Of a stretch of 64,000 nt of DNA, positions 52,498-61,567 are shown piece by piece (the stretch's first letter is position 1; every line of letters begins with the position of its first letter). The stretch comes from CAZBWP01 sp964630265. Lineage in GTDB: Bacteria; Pseudomonadota; Alphaproteobacteria; Rhodospirillales; Defluviicoccaceae. The position numbers were made by a program, and so were the translations under genes. The stretch covers positions 1 to 64,000 of the forward strand of contig CAZVRW010000006.1 of NCBI GenBank assembly GCA_964630265.1, written 5' to 3'. Under the pieces are notes generated by a model, which was not told the DNA's origin, did not search any database, and was given only the letters and a program-made list of their open reading frames with translations.

Positions 52498-55062
52498 TCA
52501 GGCCCGAGGGCGGCGCACGCGCGATTGGCCGACAAGAGTCAGCCCGGCGAAGGCCGCCAGCAGTACCGACAGCGATGTCGGTGCAGCCACGGCCACCGGT
52601 ACTTGGACGAGGAATTGCGCGACGATGGGATCGTGGTCGCTCAGCAGGGTCTCGAACAGCCGTCCCGTGTTCATGTGCACGAAGTCGACGCCGACGAACC
52701 GGTCGAACACGCTCTGGCTGACCAGGATGTGATCCAGCGCCTGGGAGTTGCCCTCGAACTCGAAGGTGAAGATGTCCGTCGGGTCCGGGTTGCTGAACGC
52801 CAGGTTGATCAATACGTTGCTGCCATCATCGGCGCCGGTGAGAATGCTGAGCGGCTCGAAGAACTGGAACTCGTTGAGGTCACCGAGCACGATGATGTTG
52901 GCGAGCGGATCGAAGGCCAGCAGCGAGTCGACTGCGGCATTGACCGCGGCCGCCTGGGCGTTGCGCTCGTCGACGCTGCCGTTGGCCGGCGGCTGGGTGC
53001 TGCCGAACAGGGGATCGCTTCCGCTCTTCGATGAAAAGTGGTTGTTGATGATGGTGAAGCTCTCCCCGGCGAAGCTGAATTCCATGACCAGGGGAAGGCG
53101 GGTGTCGAAGAACGGGCTCGCCGGGTCGCTCTGCAGGCCGGCGCTGGGGATGTCGGTGATCGTCCCATCTTGATCAATGGTGGCGACGCTGTCCGGGGCG
53201 ACGGGCACGCGATCGGCGTTGTACAGGAACGCCGTGCGGATGTTGGCGCCGGGAGCGCCGCCGCTGGTGTTGTCGCCGATGAAGGGGTTGTCCACGAAGC
53301 TGTAGCTCGGACCGCCCGCGTCGGCGATGGCATCCACCAGTGTCTGCAGGGTCAATGCGGCGCTGACCGTGCCATCGTTGGCCGCTCCCGAATTGTCCTG
53401 GATCTCCTGCAGGGCGAGGACGTCGGGGGCGCCCATGTTGGTGACGATCTGCCGGGCGAGGCCGGCGAAGCGGCCGCTGCCGATGTCGTCATTGCCGTCC
53501 TGATCATTGGGATCGAGGTTGAAGACGTTGTAGGTGGCGACGGTGAAGTTCATGGCGTCGCCGGCCAACGTCGTCACCTCGTCGGGCCGGTCGAGCTCGG
53601 TGGTCACGACCGGCGCCAGCGGCCGGATTCGGTAGTCGTTGAAGCTGAACTGGACGACCCCGGTGATGTCGCCGCCGTCGCTGCCCACCAAGTCGCCCAT
53701 CTCGGGGGGCATCTCGGGACGGGTATCGGAGTCGACGGTGCCGACGATCAGGATCCGCTCGGGATTCAGGTCGGCCTGCAGCGGATTGTCATTGAAACTG
53801 TTGACGGTGTCGGCGCTGATGGTGATGCCGCCGCGGGAATTGAGGCTGGTCAGGTTGCCGTCTTCGTCGTCGCGGCTGACGGCATAGAACTCGCCACGGC
53901 TCGGCCGGGTATCCTCGTCACTGACGGCCTGGGCGCCCACCAGCGTCACCAGCATGCCCTCGAGGCTCTCGTAGAAATCGCGGCCATCGGTGGCCGGGTC
54001 GAAGACGACCGATCCCAGGTCGTCGACGATGGTGTTGGGCTGCGTCCGGTGCGGATTGGTGGACGGTGCCGCCAGGTCGGTGCTGATGGTCACCGGCACG
54101 ATCTCGTTGCCGGAGTTGAGGACGGTGACGACCGGCGTGTTGGCGAGTTGGGTCTCGTTGAAGAACTCAGCGACGGTTCCCTCCACGTCCACCGCATCGC
54201 CGACCGCGACGCCCGGCGCGCCGCCGGTGAAGACGAAGATGCCATCCGACGTGCGATCGTCGCCGTCGCCGACGGGGTCCTGCAAATAGAAACCGTTACT
54301 GGCGACCGCGGTGACGAGGCCGCTGGTGACGACCCGGTTTCCCTCCGCGGGCGAGACGTGCCCCGGCCCCTGGATCTCCATGATCGACAGGACTTGTGAC
54401 GACGGCGGATTGGGATCGACGGCGTTCGTCGTCCCCGGCGTGTTGAAGGTCGTGCCCGCCGCCGGCGTTCCGGCGACGATGCCGGCGAGATCGAAGTCGT
54501 TGCGGGTCCAGTCCCCGTCGCTGTCGGTGTCGACGCCGTCCGGCAGCCGCGAAGCGCCGCCGACGGTGAACGAATTGCCATCGAAGCCCGGCGCCAGGAC
54601 CGGCGCACCGAAGTTGGAATCGCCGGCGCCGCCATCCCAGATGCCGATCGAGTCGACGACGCGCGACCAGGGGGTGACGTCGAACACGCCCGTATTACTC
54701 GTGTCCAGATCCTGGCCGAGGGTGCCGCTGAAGTCCTCGACGAGGAACAGGCTCATGGTCCCGTTCTCGATCAGGTTGTTGGAAAAATTCGTCACCCAGA
54801 AGCCGTGGACATCGGTCGTGCCCACTTGAAAGACGCTGTCGATGATGCCAACCGAGGAGTCGCCCTCGATCTGCAAAATGCTCAGAGCGGAATAGTCGAA
54901 ATCGGCCAATCCGAAAATTTCGACGTACTCGTTGACGTCTGTGCCAGCGTGATTGGCCACAAATTCGTTGATTGTCTGTGCCCGCCCGTCGTCACACATC
55001 AAAACGACCAGAGCAGTGCTTGCCAGCAAGGTGCGGATTCGCGTCCCACCGGGCATATTCAT
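52498..55062 (-). CDS. Secreted endonuclease/exonuclease/phosphatase-family nuclease with lamin-tail domain and C-terminal sorting-like tail
   Basis: 854 residues. Signal peptide about 1-28 (LLASTALVVLMCDDGRA). A lamin-tail domain (INEFVANHAGTDVNEYVEIFG, about 30-160) is followed by an OB-fold/nuclease-associated region (about 215-350, GNRVVTSGLVTAV) and a catalytic EEP domain (about 505-815): TVATYNVFNL, DVLALQEIQD, INNHFSSKSG, VLGDLNEF and SDHDPIVAQF, so the ExeM-like active site is complete. The end, VAAPTSLSVLLAAFAGLTL then RVRRPRA, has the hydrophobic helix plus basic tail of PEP-CTERM-type sorting signals but lacks the PEP motif. GGAG eight bases before the ATG supports the start. Extracellular DNA use is likely. 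Confidence 0.9.
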   Translation of the reverse strand: MNMPGGTRIRTLLASTALVVLMCDDGRAQTINEFVANHAGTDVNEYVEIFGLADFDYSALSILQIEGDSSVGIIDSVFQVGTTDVHGFWVTNFSNNLIENGTMSLFLVEDFSGTLGQDLDTSNTGVFDVTPWSRVVDSIGIWDGGAGDSNFGAPVLAPGFDGNSFTVGGASRLPDGVDTDSDGDWTRNDFDLAGIVAGTPAAGTTFNTPGTTNAVDPNPPSSQVLSIMEIQGPGHVSPAEGNRVVTSGLVTAVASNGFYLQDPVGDGDDRTSDGIFVFTGGAPGVAVGDAVDVEGTVAEFFNETQLANTPVVTVLNSGNEIVPVTISTDLAAPSTNPHRTQPNTIVDDLGSVVFDPATDGRDFYESLEGMLVTLVGAQAVSDEDTRPSRGEFYAVSRDDEDGNLTSLNSRGGITISADTVNSFNDNPLQADLNPERILIVGTVDSDTRPEMPPEMGDLVGSDGGDITGVVQFSFNDYRIRPLAPVVTTELDRPDEVTTLAGDAMNFTVATYNVFNLDPNDQDGNDDIGSGRFAGLARQIVTNMGAPDVLALQEIQDNSGAANDGTVSAALTLQTLVDAIADAGGPSYSFVDNPFIGDNTSGGAPGANIRTAFLYNADRVPVAPDSVATIDQDGTITDIPSAGLQSDPASPFFDTRLPLVMEFSFAGESFTIINNHFSSKSGSDPLFGSTQPPANGSVDERNAQAAAVNAAVDSLLAFDPLANIIVLGDLNEFQFFEPLSILTGADDGSNVLINLAFSNPDPTDIFTFEFEGNSQALDHILVSQSVFDRFVGVDFVHMNTGRLFETLLSDHDPIVAQFLVQVPVAVAAPTSLSVLLAAFAGLTLVGQSRVRRPRA

Positions 55063-55341
55063 TCAGAAATCTCCAATCCTATCACAATCTGTTGTGTTTC
55101 GGGTCTTGTGTTTTGATGGGTAGAGGCCGGAGAGCGAGAATAACCAGCAAGCGCTTGCCAGTCGACGTCACCCAGGGCCGCCGCACTCTGGCCGTTCCCA
55201 CAGCACAGACACGGCAGGCCGCCCAACGATTGCATTGGAATTAGCCGGCTTCCGGCGCGGACTTCCAATGAAACTTTTACGAATATTTGGAGAATGGCGC
55301 CGCCCCGCCGGGGAACCGGCAGCGGCAGCTTCAGAAACGCG

Positions 55342-56247
55342 TCAGTCGCCGTGCTCGGGGCCGCCGACGGGGCGGCTGATCAGCACCGTCACGCCGTCGC
55401 GCTCGCGGAGGACGTCGACCTCCTCGTGGGTGCGTACCGAAATCTGTGGTTCCGCCCGTTCCTCTTCGGTGCGCCGGTCCGGCGGTGTGACGATGCCGCC
55501 GGAAATCACCATCTTGATCGCTTCCTCGACGGTCATGGTCAGCGGCAGGATGTCCTTCCGCGGGACGAACAGGAGAAAGCCCGAGGTGGGGTTCGGCGTC
55601 GTCGGCAGGAAGATGTTGACCATCTCCTCGTCGGTCAGGTTCTGCACCTCGCCTTCCGTTCGCCCGGTGATGAAGGCGATGGCCCACAGCCCGCGCCGCG
55701 GGTATTCGACCAGCACCGCCTGGCGAAACGCCGCCGACTGCTGGGCGAGGATGGTCTCGACGATCTGCTTGATCGCGCCATAGATACTGCGGATCACCGG
55801 CATCCGCGCGAGCACCCCCTCGTACATGCGGATCATCAAGCGGCCGATGAAGCCGGCGGCGAAAAAGCCGATGAGGATCAGGACGGCGACGATGATGACG
55901 ACGCCGAGGCCGGGAAGCGCGAAGGGGAGATAGGTTTCGGGGTTGTAGCGCGCCGGGATCAGCGCGGTGACCTTGGAGTCGATGAAGGTGATCACCAGCC
56001 ACGCCAGATAGAAGGTGATGGCGACCGGCGCGGTGATCAGGATGCCGGCGAAGAAATAGGCGCGAATGCGCGCGCCGAAACCGACCCGCGGCGCGACCCG
56101 CGGCGGTTTCACCGTCGGGTCGTCCGCGCGGCGTCGCGACTTCCGCCGCTCCTTGCGTCGGGACCTCGGCTCCTCGTGACCCGGCTCGTCGGGGCCCCGC
56201 GTGTCGTCCGTCGGCTCGTCGGTCATCCCATCGGCCTCAGTCGGCAC
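55342..56247 (-). CDS. DUF502 family membrane protein
   Basis: 301 residues. A charged N terminus (many Arg/Glu) precedes two long transmembrane helices (about 62-90 and 112-136), then a conserved cytoplasmic domain: LARMPVIRSIYGAIKQIVETIL, QAVLVEYPRRGLWAIAFITG, VNIFLPTTPNPTSGFLLFVPR and MTVEEAIKMVISGGIVTP. This is the DUF502/COG2928 family, of unknown biochemical role and widespread in Gram-negatives. The first codons overlap the end of the upstream hydrolase gene by 11 bp; ATG 56226 would avoid this. Confidence 0.9.
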   Translation of the reverse strand: MPTEADGMTDEPTDDTRGPDEPGHEEPRSRRKERRKSRRRADDPTVKPPRVAPRVGFGARIRAYFFAGILITAPVAITFYLAWLVITFIDSKVTALIPARYNPETYLPFALPGLGVVIIVAVLILIGFFAAGFIGRLMIRMYEGVLARMPVIRSIYGAIKQIVETILAQQSAAFRQAVLVEYPRRGLWAIAFITGRTEGEVQNLTDEEMVNIFLPTTPNPTSGFLLFVPRKDILPLTMTVEEAIKMVISGGIVTPPDRRTEEERAEPQISVRTHEEVDVLRERDGVTVLISRPVGGPEHGD

Positions 56248-57112
56248 CGAAGAACGCGGTCAGCGCAGCCAGGGTCTCCTCCGGCGCTTCCTCGGGCAGG
56301 AAATGGCCACACGGCACGGCCTGCCCCCGGACGTCCGCGGCACGTTCACGCCACGTCGCCAACACGTCGTAATGATTGTCCATCAGCCCGCGGGCACCCC
56401 AGAGCGCCAGGAGCGGACAGGTGACCTTGGTTGCCATGTCGGCCTCGTCGTGGCGGAGGTCGATGGACGCCGCGGCGCGATAGTCCTCGCATGAGGCGTG
56501 GATGCAGGCCGGATCGCTGAAGCAGCGAACGTATTCGGCCACCGCCGCGTCCGTAAAGTGCTCCATGCCACCGCCCCACTGCCGCAGCTTCTGCCTCAAG
56601 TACCAGCCTGGGTCGTGACCGATCATGATCTCCGGCAGTCCGTTTCCCTGGATCAGGAAGAACCAGTGATAGTAGCCTGTTGCGACGGCCTGATTCACCG
56701 TCGAAAAAATCTTGTGGGTGGGAACGATGTCGAGCACGGCCAAGCGAGCAACCGAACCAGGATGATCGAGGGCCAACCGATGGGCGACGCGGCCGCCGCG
56801 ATCGTGTCCGGCGACAAAGAAGCGCTCGAAACCGAGCGCCGCCATCAGCTTGACTTGGTCGCTCGCCATCGCCCGCTTCGAATAGGCGACGTGGGTCGTA
56901 TCGGAGGGGGGCCTGCCGCTATCGCCGTACCCGCGCAGATCGGCGGCGACGACCGTGAAGGTCTGGGCAAGGCGCGGCGCGATCTTGTGCCAGATGACGT
57001 GGGTTTGCGGATAGCCGTGCAGCAGCAGCAACGGTGGCCCCGACCCGCCGCGAACGAAATGGATCACCGTCTCGCCGACGTCGATGTCGTCCGTCTCGAA
57101 GCCTTCGAACAT
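56237..57112 (-). CDS. Alpha/beta hydrolase, haloacetate dehalogenase-like
   Basis: 291 residues. Alpha/beta hydrolase with LLHGYPQTHVIWH (oxyanion loop), RGYGDSGRPP, the nucleophile elbow AGHDRGGRVAHRLALDHP, where Asp replaces Ser, and CGHFLPEEAP with the catalytic His. The nucleophile Asp, the two Arg of DRGGR that bind a carboxylate, and the HW pair in TGYYHWFFLIQ match the fluoroacetate/haloacetate dehalogenase subgroup, so hydrolytic dehalogenation of 2-haloacetates is a specific prediction. Epoxide hydrolase is the main alternative. ATG 57112 is preferred over 57127. Confidence 0.87.
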   Translation of the reverse strand: MFEGFETDDIDVGETVIHFVRGGSGPPLLLLHGYPQTHVIWHKIAPRLAQTFTVVAADLRGYGDSGRPPSDTTHVAYSKRAMASDQVKLMAALGFERFFVAGHDRGGRVAHRLALDHPGSVARLAVLDIVPTHKIFSTVNQAVATGYYHWFFLIQGNGLPEIMIGHDPGWYLRQKLRQWGGGMEHFTDAAVAEYVRCFSDPACIHASCEDYRAAASIDLRHDEADMATKVTCPLLALWGARGLMDNHYDVLATWRERAADVRGQAVPCGHFLPEEAPEETLAALTAFFGAD

Positions 57113-57206
57113 GGAGCCCCCGTGCATGAACCGGCCGGCGTCTTTTGGCGCACCGACGCAAAACGCACATTATAAGAGGGCTTTGCAGAGGAAAAGGATC
57201 ATTGCC

Positions 57207-57662
57207 GTGGCTCCCATTGTCCGCGACTATCCCGCCTGCCCGCTGGTCGGCGTTGGGGTAGTGGTCTTTCGCGTCCGCCACGTGCTGTTGATCCGGCGTG
57301 GCGCACCCCCCCTTGCCGGCGAATGGAGCCTGCCCGGTGGCTTGCAGGAACTCGGCGAGACGGTCGCCGAGGCGGCGCGGCGCGAGGTTCTGGAAGAAAC
57401 CGGCGTGACGGCCCGAATCCATAGCGTCGTCGACGTCATCGACCTGATCCGGCGCGATCCGCCCGGCGACACCGTCCGCACCCATTACACGCTGATCGAC
57501 ATGCTCGGCGTCTGGGAAGCCGGCGAGGCGGTCGCCGCATCCGATGCAACCGATGCGGCATGGATCCCGATCACGGAGGTTCCCCGGCTCGGGTTGTGGT
57601 CGGAGACCGAGCGCGTCATCCGGCTCGCCCATCACCGCCTCGCCGCCGAGCCGCCGATCTGA
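57207..57662 (+). CDS. Nudix hydrolase
   Basis: 151 residues. The Nudix box is complete: GGLQELGETVAEAARREVLEETGV. The protein starts with VRDYPACPLVGVGVVVF, an ADP-ribose pyrophosphatase-like beginning, and ends in an HHRL helix. Substrate unresolved (NUDIX family covers ADP-ribose, NADH, dNTPs). I chose GTG 57207, which follows AAGGA; longer versions would extend back across the divergent hydrolase start. Divergent from the dehalogenase-like gene. Confidence 0.88.
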   Translation: MAPIVRDYPACPLVGVGVVVFRVRHVLLIRRGAPPLAGEWSLPGGLQELGETVAEAARREVLEETGVTARIHSVVDVIDLIRRDPPGDTVRTHYTLIDMLGVWEAGEAVAASDATDAAWIPITEVPRLGLWSETERVIRLAHHRLAAEPPI

Positions 57663-57740
57663 ACCAGGTGCGGCGTTTTCCCGATCGACGCCGCCGGATG
57701 GCATGCTAGTCTCGCGCGTGTCCAAACGGCGAGGTTGTCC

Positions 57741-58271
57741 ATGACCATCAGCGCCCGTGTCTCCGTCTCCTCTGCCGATCACGTCGGGCTGGTCGCCGCG
57801 ATCTCCGGACGGCTGTTCGATCTCGGCGGCAATCTGGGTGACACCACGTTCGCCGTCGTCGGCGGCTCCGCCGAGTTCTTCGCCATCGTCGAGTTTCCCG
57901 ACGCCACCTCCCTCGTGGACGTGGCAGCAGAACTCCGCGCCGTGCCGGAACTGGCCGACGCGGTGGTGTCCGTGACGCCCGCGGTCAGCCCGTCGGACGG
58001 CATTCCCGCCACCGCGATCACCCACACGATCACCGTCTTCGGCGGCGACCGCCCCGGTCTGGTGGCGCGATTGAGCGAAGCCTTGGCCGATTTCCGAGCC
58101 AACATCGTGCGGCTGGACGCCGAGCGGATGCCGACCTCCGGCGGCTTGGCGTACGCCGTTCGGATCGCCGCGCACATTCCGCCCGACGCCGCCGCGTCGT
58201 GCCTCGCGACGGTGACCAACACGGCGGGAAGCCTGGGGCTCAGCTGTCAGATCGACCAGTCGATTCCCTGA
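57741..58271 (+). CDS. Tandem ACT-domain protein (GcvR-like)
   Basis: 176 residues forming two ACT domains in tandem (about 4-75 and 95-170): VSVSSADHVGLVAAISGRLFDLGGNLGDT and ITVFGGDRPGLVARLSEALADFRANIVRLDA. This is the glycine-cleavage-repressor (GcvR)/formyl-tetrahydrofolate-deformylase-like ACT arrangement without a catalytic domain, so a ligand-sensing regulatory protein is inferred. No DNA-binding domain. Start ATG 57741 follows GAGG. Confidence 0.85.
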   Translation: MTISARVSVSSADHVGLVAAISGRLFDLGGNLGDTTFAVVGGSAEFFAIVEFPDATSLVDVAAELRAVPELADAVVSVTPAVSPSDGIPATAITHTITVFGGDRPGLVARLSEALADFRANIVRLDAERMPTSGGLAYAVRIAAHIPPDAAASCLATVTNTAGSLGLSCQIDQSIP

Positions 58272-58274
58272 ACG

Positions 58275-59063
58275 TCACCGATGGCCCGGCGGATCAAGCG
58301 CGGACACCCGGTCGGCGAGCCGGCGTGCGTGGACGTCCCGCACCGCCGCGGCGATTTCGCCACCCAGGTCGGCAAGCGCGTCACTCAGGGCCGCCACGAT
58401 CGCCCGGTAGGATTCCGGCGGCAGCGATTTCGTGCCATCGGCTTCGATCACGACCGGAACGTCGAGCGACGGGCGGAACGTCGAGCGGCCGAAGGCAAGT
58501 TCGCGCGTGCCGTCGCCGTCGAGAATGCTCCATTGGGCGGTGACCAGCACCGCCGCCTCCCAGATCCACTCGAAGGCGAGGACGTTTGCCTCGACGCGAT
58601 AGTCGACGTCGATGGCGCGGCTGGTCGGCAGCGGCAAAACGCGATCCGTCGGCACCAGGGCCGTCAGGTTCTCCGCCAGCACGATGGCGATGTGCTGATC
58701 GAGCGGCGCTGCCCACTGGTCGAATTCGGCCAGCGTCAACTCGTTGGGCCCGGTGCGGGCGGCGACCGAGCGATGATCGAGGTGTTGCGCGAGCGTCACC
58801 GGTGCAATGCCGATGGTCGGCGCGGCGCCTGACGCCGGTGCGACGGCGGTCGCTGGCAGCGAAGCGAGCACGTAATGCCGCGTCGGCGGGCTCTCCGATC
58901 GCAGCAAAGGCGTGCAGGCGCTGAGGGCTGCGGCGAGCAGGGCCACCGAGCCGGCGGCGAGCAGGGCCACCGAGCCGGCGGCGAACAGGGGCACCGAGCC
59001 GGCGGCGAACAGGGGCACCGAGCCGGCGGCGAAGAAGCGACGAAGGGTGTGGCGTCCGGCCAT
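58275..59063 (-). CDS. ABC-type transport auxiliary lipoprotein (PqiC-like) with expanded signal peptide
   Basis: 262 residues. The N terminus is a long signal peptide (about 49 residues) ending in lipobox AALSAC; its hydrophobic core is four copies of an eight-residue unit (FAAGSVPL/FAAGSVAL/LAAGSVAL). The mature part matches the PqiC/DUF330 lipoprotein family that partners MCE proteins: YVLASLPATA, APTIGIAPVTLAQHLD, VYRVEANVLAFEW-type strands (VDYRVEANVLAFEW), and a helical C terminus. Outer-membrane end of the Mla/Mce lipid path; four bases from the mlaD-like gene. Confidence 0.88.
   Translation of the reverse strand: MAGRHTLRRFFAAGSVPLFAAGSVPLFAAGSVALLAAGSVALLAAALSACTPLLRSESPPTRHYVLASLPATAVAPASGAAPTIGIAPVTLAQHLDHRSVAARTGPNELTLAEFDQWAAPLDQHIAIVLAENLTALVPTDRVLPLPTSRAIDVDYRVEANVLAFEWIWEAAVLVTAQWSILDGDGTRELAFGRSTFRPSLDVPVVIEADGTKSLPPESYRAIVAALSDALADLGGEIAAAVRDVHARRLADRVSALDPPGHR
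58933..59028 (-). repeat. 24-bp in-frame tandem repeat, four copies, in a lipoprotein signal peptide
   Basis: Units at 58933, 58957, 58981 and 59005. Units 1-2 are identical to each other, and 3-4 likewise; the pairs differ by two bases. Each codes eight hydrophobic residues within the signal peptide, so copy change keeps the frame and only alters peptide length. Confidence 0.93.
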
Positions 59064-59066
59064 GGG

Positions 59067-60074
59067 TTACCGTCCGAACAGAATGGAACTGGGATTGCGT
59101 TCGAGGGAATCGGCGAGCGAGCGGATCGCTCGTGCCGCCGAGTTGAGCTGTCGCAACGTGCCGATCATTTCCACGTATATCGGCGAGCCCGGCTCGACCA
59201 AGCCATCGGCGGCACGGAGCAGAGAGTCGGCGCGCGCGATCGCCGCCCGCGCCTCGGCCAGCAACGGTCCGATCTGTGCCACGGCCGGACGGCTGTCGGC
59301 GAGCAGCGCCTTGGCTTCGCCAGCCGCGCCGGTGACGCCATCGGCGGCGGCCATCAGGCTCGCCGCCAGGGGTTCCACCTGGGTTTCGACGGTGGCAATC
59401 AAATCCCGGGTTTCGGCGAGCAGCGCCTGGGCGTCGCCAAGGACCTGGTCCAGGCCCGGATCCTCGATCCGTGCGCGGACGGCGAGCAGGGTGTCGTTGA
59501 GATTTCGGACGATGTCCTCGAGCGGCAACTCGGCGAGCTTGCCCATGACGTTCTTTGCCGTTGCCCGGATCTCGGCGATGTCCGAACGAACGGTCGGGAT
59601 CTCGGTGGGGTCGTCGCTGATGAAGACGGGATCGCTGCCCGGCCGCATCACCAGATTGATCTGCAGCTTGCCGGTGAGAATGCTGCTGACGCCCAGCTGC
59701 GCGCGAATGCCGCGATCGATCAGGCTCACGGTCTGCCCACTGCGGCCGCGGCGGATCTCGCGGATCAGTTCCTCCGATCCGCCCGTGTACTGCAACGCCT
59801 GCGGCAGCAGCACGACGGACACCGGTGTGTGGAAGCTGTCGTCCTCCAGGTTCCAGACGAGGGCGATGTCAGTGACGGAGCCGATCTGCACGCCGTTCAG
59901 CAGGACCGGCGCGCCGACGTCGAGACCGGTGACCGCTTCGCTGAAAAACATGACGGCCGGGACGCGGGACTGAAACAGCCGGCCGCTGCCGAACAGAACG
60001 AGTCCGGTGACAATCAGGGCAATGGCGCCAAGGACGAAAGCACCGGTAAGCTTGTAACTCGGGCGGCCATTCAT
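59067..60074 (-). CDS. MlaD/MCE-family lipid-transport protein
   Basis: 335 residues. One N-terminal helix (about 9-30) anchors the protein in the inner membrane; the MCE domain is at about 35-110 (VMFFSEAVTGLDVGAPVLLNGVQIGSV) and a long helical region with Ala-rich heptads (about 190-320) follows. MCE proteins form hexameric rings moving phospholipids between membranes. ATG 60074 is chosen because it opens with the polar lead before the anchor helix. Upstream is the permease gene, with only 76 bp between, too little for the usual ATPase gene. Confidence 0.9.
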   Translation of the reverse strand: MNGRPSYKLTGAFVLGAIALIVTGLVLFGSGRLFQSRVPAVMFFSEAVTGLDVGAPVLLNGVQIGSVTDIALVWNLEDDSFHTPVSVVLLPQALQYTGGSEELIREIRRGRSGQTVSLIDRGIRAQLGVSSILTGKLQINLVMRPGSDPVFISDDPTEIPTVRSDIAEIRATAKNVMGKLAELPLEDIVRNLNDTLLAVRARIEDPGLDQVLGDAQALLAETRDLIATVETQVEPLAASLMAAADGVTGAAGEAKALLADSRPAVAQIGPLLAEARAAIARADSLLRAADGLVEPGSPIYVEMIGTLRQLNSAARAIRSLADSLERNPSSILFGR

Positions 60075-60150
60075 CGGCGGTCGGCGGCTCCTCGGCGCCA
60101 AACCCTGGCGCTCGCGGCGTGAACAGGGGCGCGGCGGGCGGGACGGTCAC

Positions 60151-61395
60151 TTATATCCCCAACACGTTGGTGATGACGGCGAACAGCCCATCGGCGACGA
60201 CGATCGCGACGATCGACGCAACCACGGCCGACGTCGCCGCCGAGCCGACGGCCGACGCGCTCCGGCCGCTCTGCATGCCGTACATGCACCCGGCGACGGC
60301 GATGATGACACCAAAGACGACGCTCTTGAAGATGCCGATGGCGAAATCGGTAATGCCGAGCGCGCCCTGGGTCTGCACCAGATACTGCATCGGCTCGATG
60401 CCGAGCATGGCGACGCCGACGATCATGCCGCCGATGATGCCGAGAACGATGGCATAGACGCATAGTAGCGGCATCATGATGATCAGCGCCACCGTGCGCG
60501 GTGCGACCAGGAAGTCCATGGACGAGACGCCGATGGTGCGGAGCGCGTCCACCTCCTCGTTGACCTGCATGGTGCCAATCTGCGCGGCGAACGCCGCACC
60601 CGTGCGCCCGGCCATGACGATGGCCGTCATCATCGCACCCATCTCGCGCGCCATGGCGATGCCGACCAGATTGGCGACGAAGATCTGCGCGCCGAACTGC
60701 TGCAACTGCACGGCGCCGACAAACGCCAGGATGAGACCGACGAGGACGCTGATCAGTGAGACAATGGGCAGCGCTTGAGCGCCACAGTCGCTGAGCAGCG
60801 TCCACAGGTCGGCGCGGCGGAATCGCGCCCGGCCGACGACAAATCGCAAGAGCGACATTGTCAACTCGCCGACGAAGGCGAGCGTTGCGTTGAACCCGTC
60901 GACGACGCGGTGGGCGAACACGCCCAGGCGGTGCAAGAGCGACCCGTTATCCTCGGGCCTCGGCCCGCCGCGCGCCGCGACGGTCGAAGCCAGCTCCAGC
61001 AGCGCTCGAGACCCCTCGGGCAGCCCGTCGGACTCTACAGCAATGTCGAGCTCGGTACAGCTCTTGGTGACGGCCCGGATGAAAGTCAGCAAGCTGCTGT
61101 CCCACGCCTCGACCGCGGCGCCATCGAGCGCCAGGGTCTGCACCGGCGGCCCTTGGCGCAGGCTGGCGACGACGGCGTCAGGATCGGGACGGCTGCCGTG
61201 CACAGTCCATCCTCCGGCGAGGCGCAGCCGCGCCCGCCCGCCCTCCAAGTATTCGATGTCCGCGACGGGGGGCGATTCGGTCCCGGCCTTTGCTTCTGAG
61301 CGCGACTTCAGCCCGTCCTCGCTTTCGATCCGCAGGGCACAAGATGCGTTGTTCCACCGGTCTCGGATGGCGTCAAGCGGCGCAACGGCCCGCAT
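60151..61395 (-). CDS. MlaE-family ABC permease with N-terminal STAS domain
   Basis: 414 residues. Residues about 45-135 form a STAS domain (RLAGGWTVHGSRPD, VQTLALDGAAVEAWDSSLLTFI); about 175-414 is the MlaE permease (MlaE signature GLILAFVGAVQLQQFGAQIFVANLVGIAMAREMGAMMTAI and AGRTGAAFAAQIGTMQVNEEVDALRTIG). In related genomes an ABC ATPase gene (mlaF-like) sits between this and mlaD; it is absent here. Putative start is uncertain; several GTG/ATG codons exist near 61395. Confidence 0.92.
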   Translation of the reverse strand: MRAVAPLDAIRDRWNNASCALRIESEDGLKSRSEAKAGTESPPVADIEYLEGGRARLRLAGGWTVHGSRPDPDAVVASLRQGPPVQTLALDGAAVEAWDSSLLTFIRAVTKSCTELDIAVESDGLPEGSRALLELASTVAARGGPRPEDNGSLLHRLGVFAHRVVDGFNATLAFVGELTMSLLRFVVGRARFRRADLWTLLSDCGAQALPIVSLISVLVGLILAFVGAVQLQQFGAQIFVANLVGIAMAREMGAMMTAIVMAGRTGAAFAAQIGTMQVNEEVDALRTIGVSSMDFLVAPRTVALIIMMPLLCVYAIVLGIIGGMIVGVAMLGIEPMQYLVQTQGALGITDFAIGIFKSVVFGVIIAVAGCMYGMQSGRSASAVGSAATSAVVASIVAIVVADGLFAVITNVLGI

Positions 61396-61567
61396 CGAGG
61401 GGCGTCAGGCTCATCCGAGGGTGATCGAGCGACATGCTGATGGACGCATCATCGCCGATCCGGTATTCACGCCGGTAACGTGACTGCTATTTTGTGGCCG
61501 TCAGGCGCGATACCGCGCGGCCGGTCTCGACTTGGCCCGCCGGACGGCGTCGGTTGGGGGGAGGTTC

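Noticed and set aside
58933..59028. Signal-peptide repeat as an assembly artefact
   Set aside because: The two unit pairs differ by two bases and the reading frame is kept, which argues for real repeats, though read-level confirmation would settle it.
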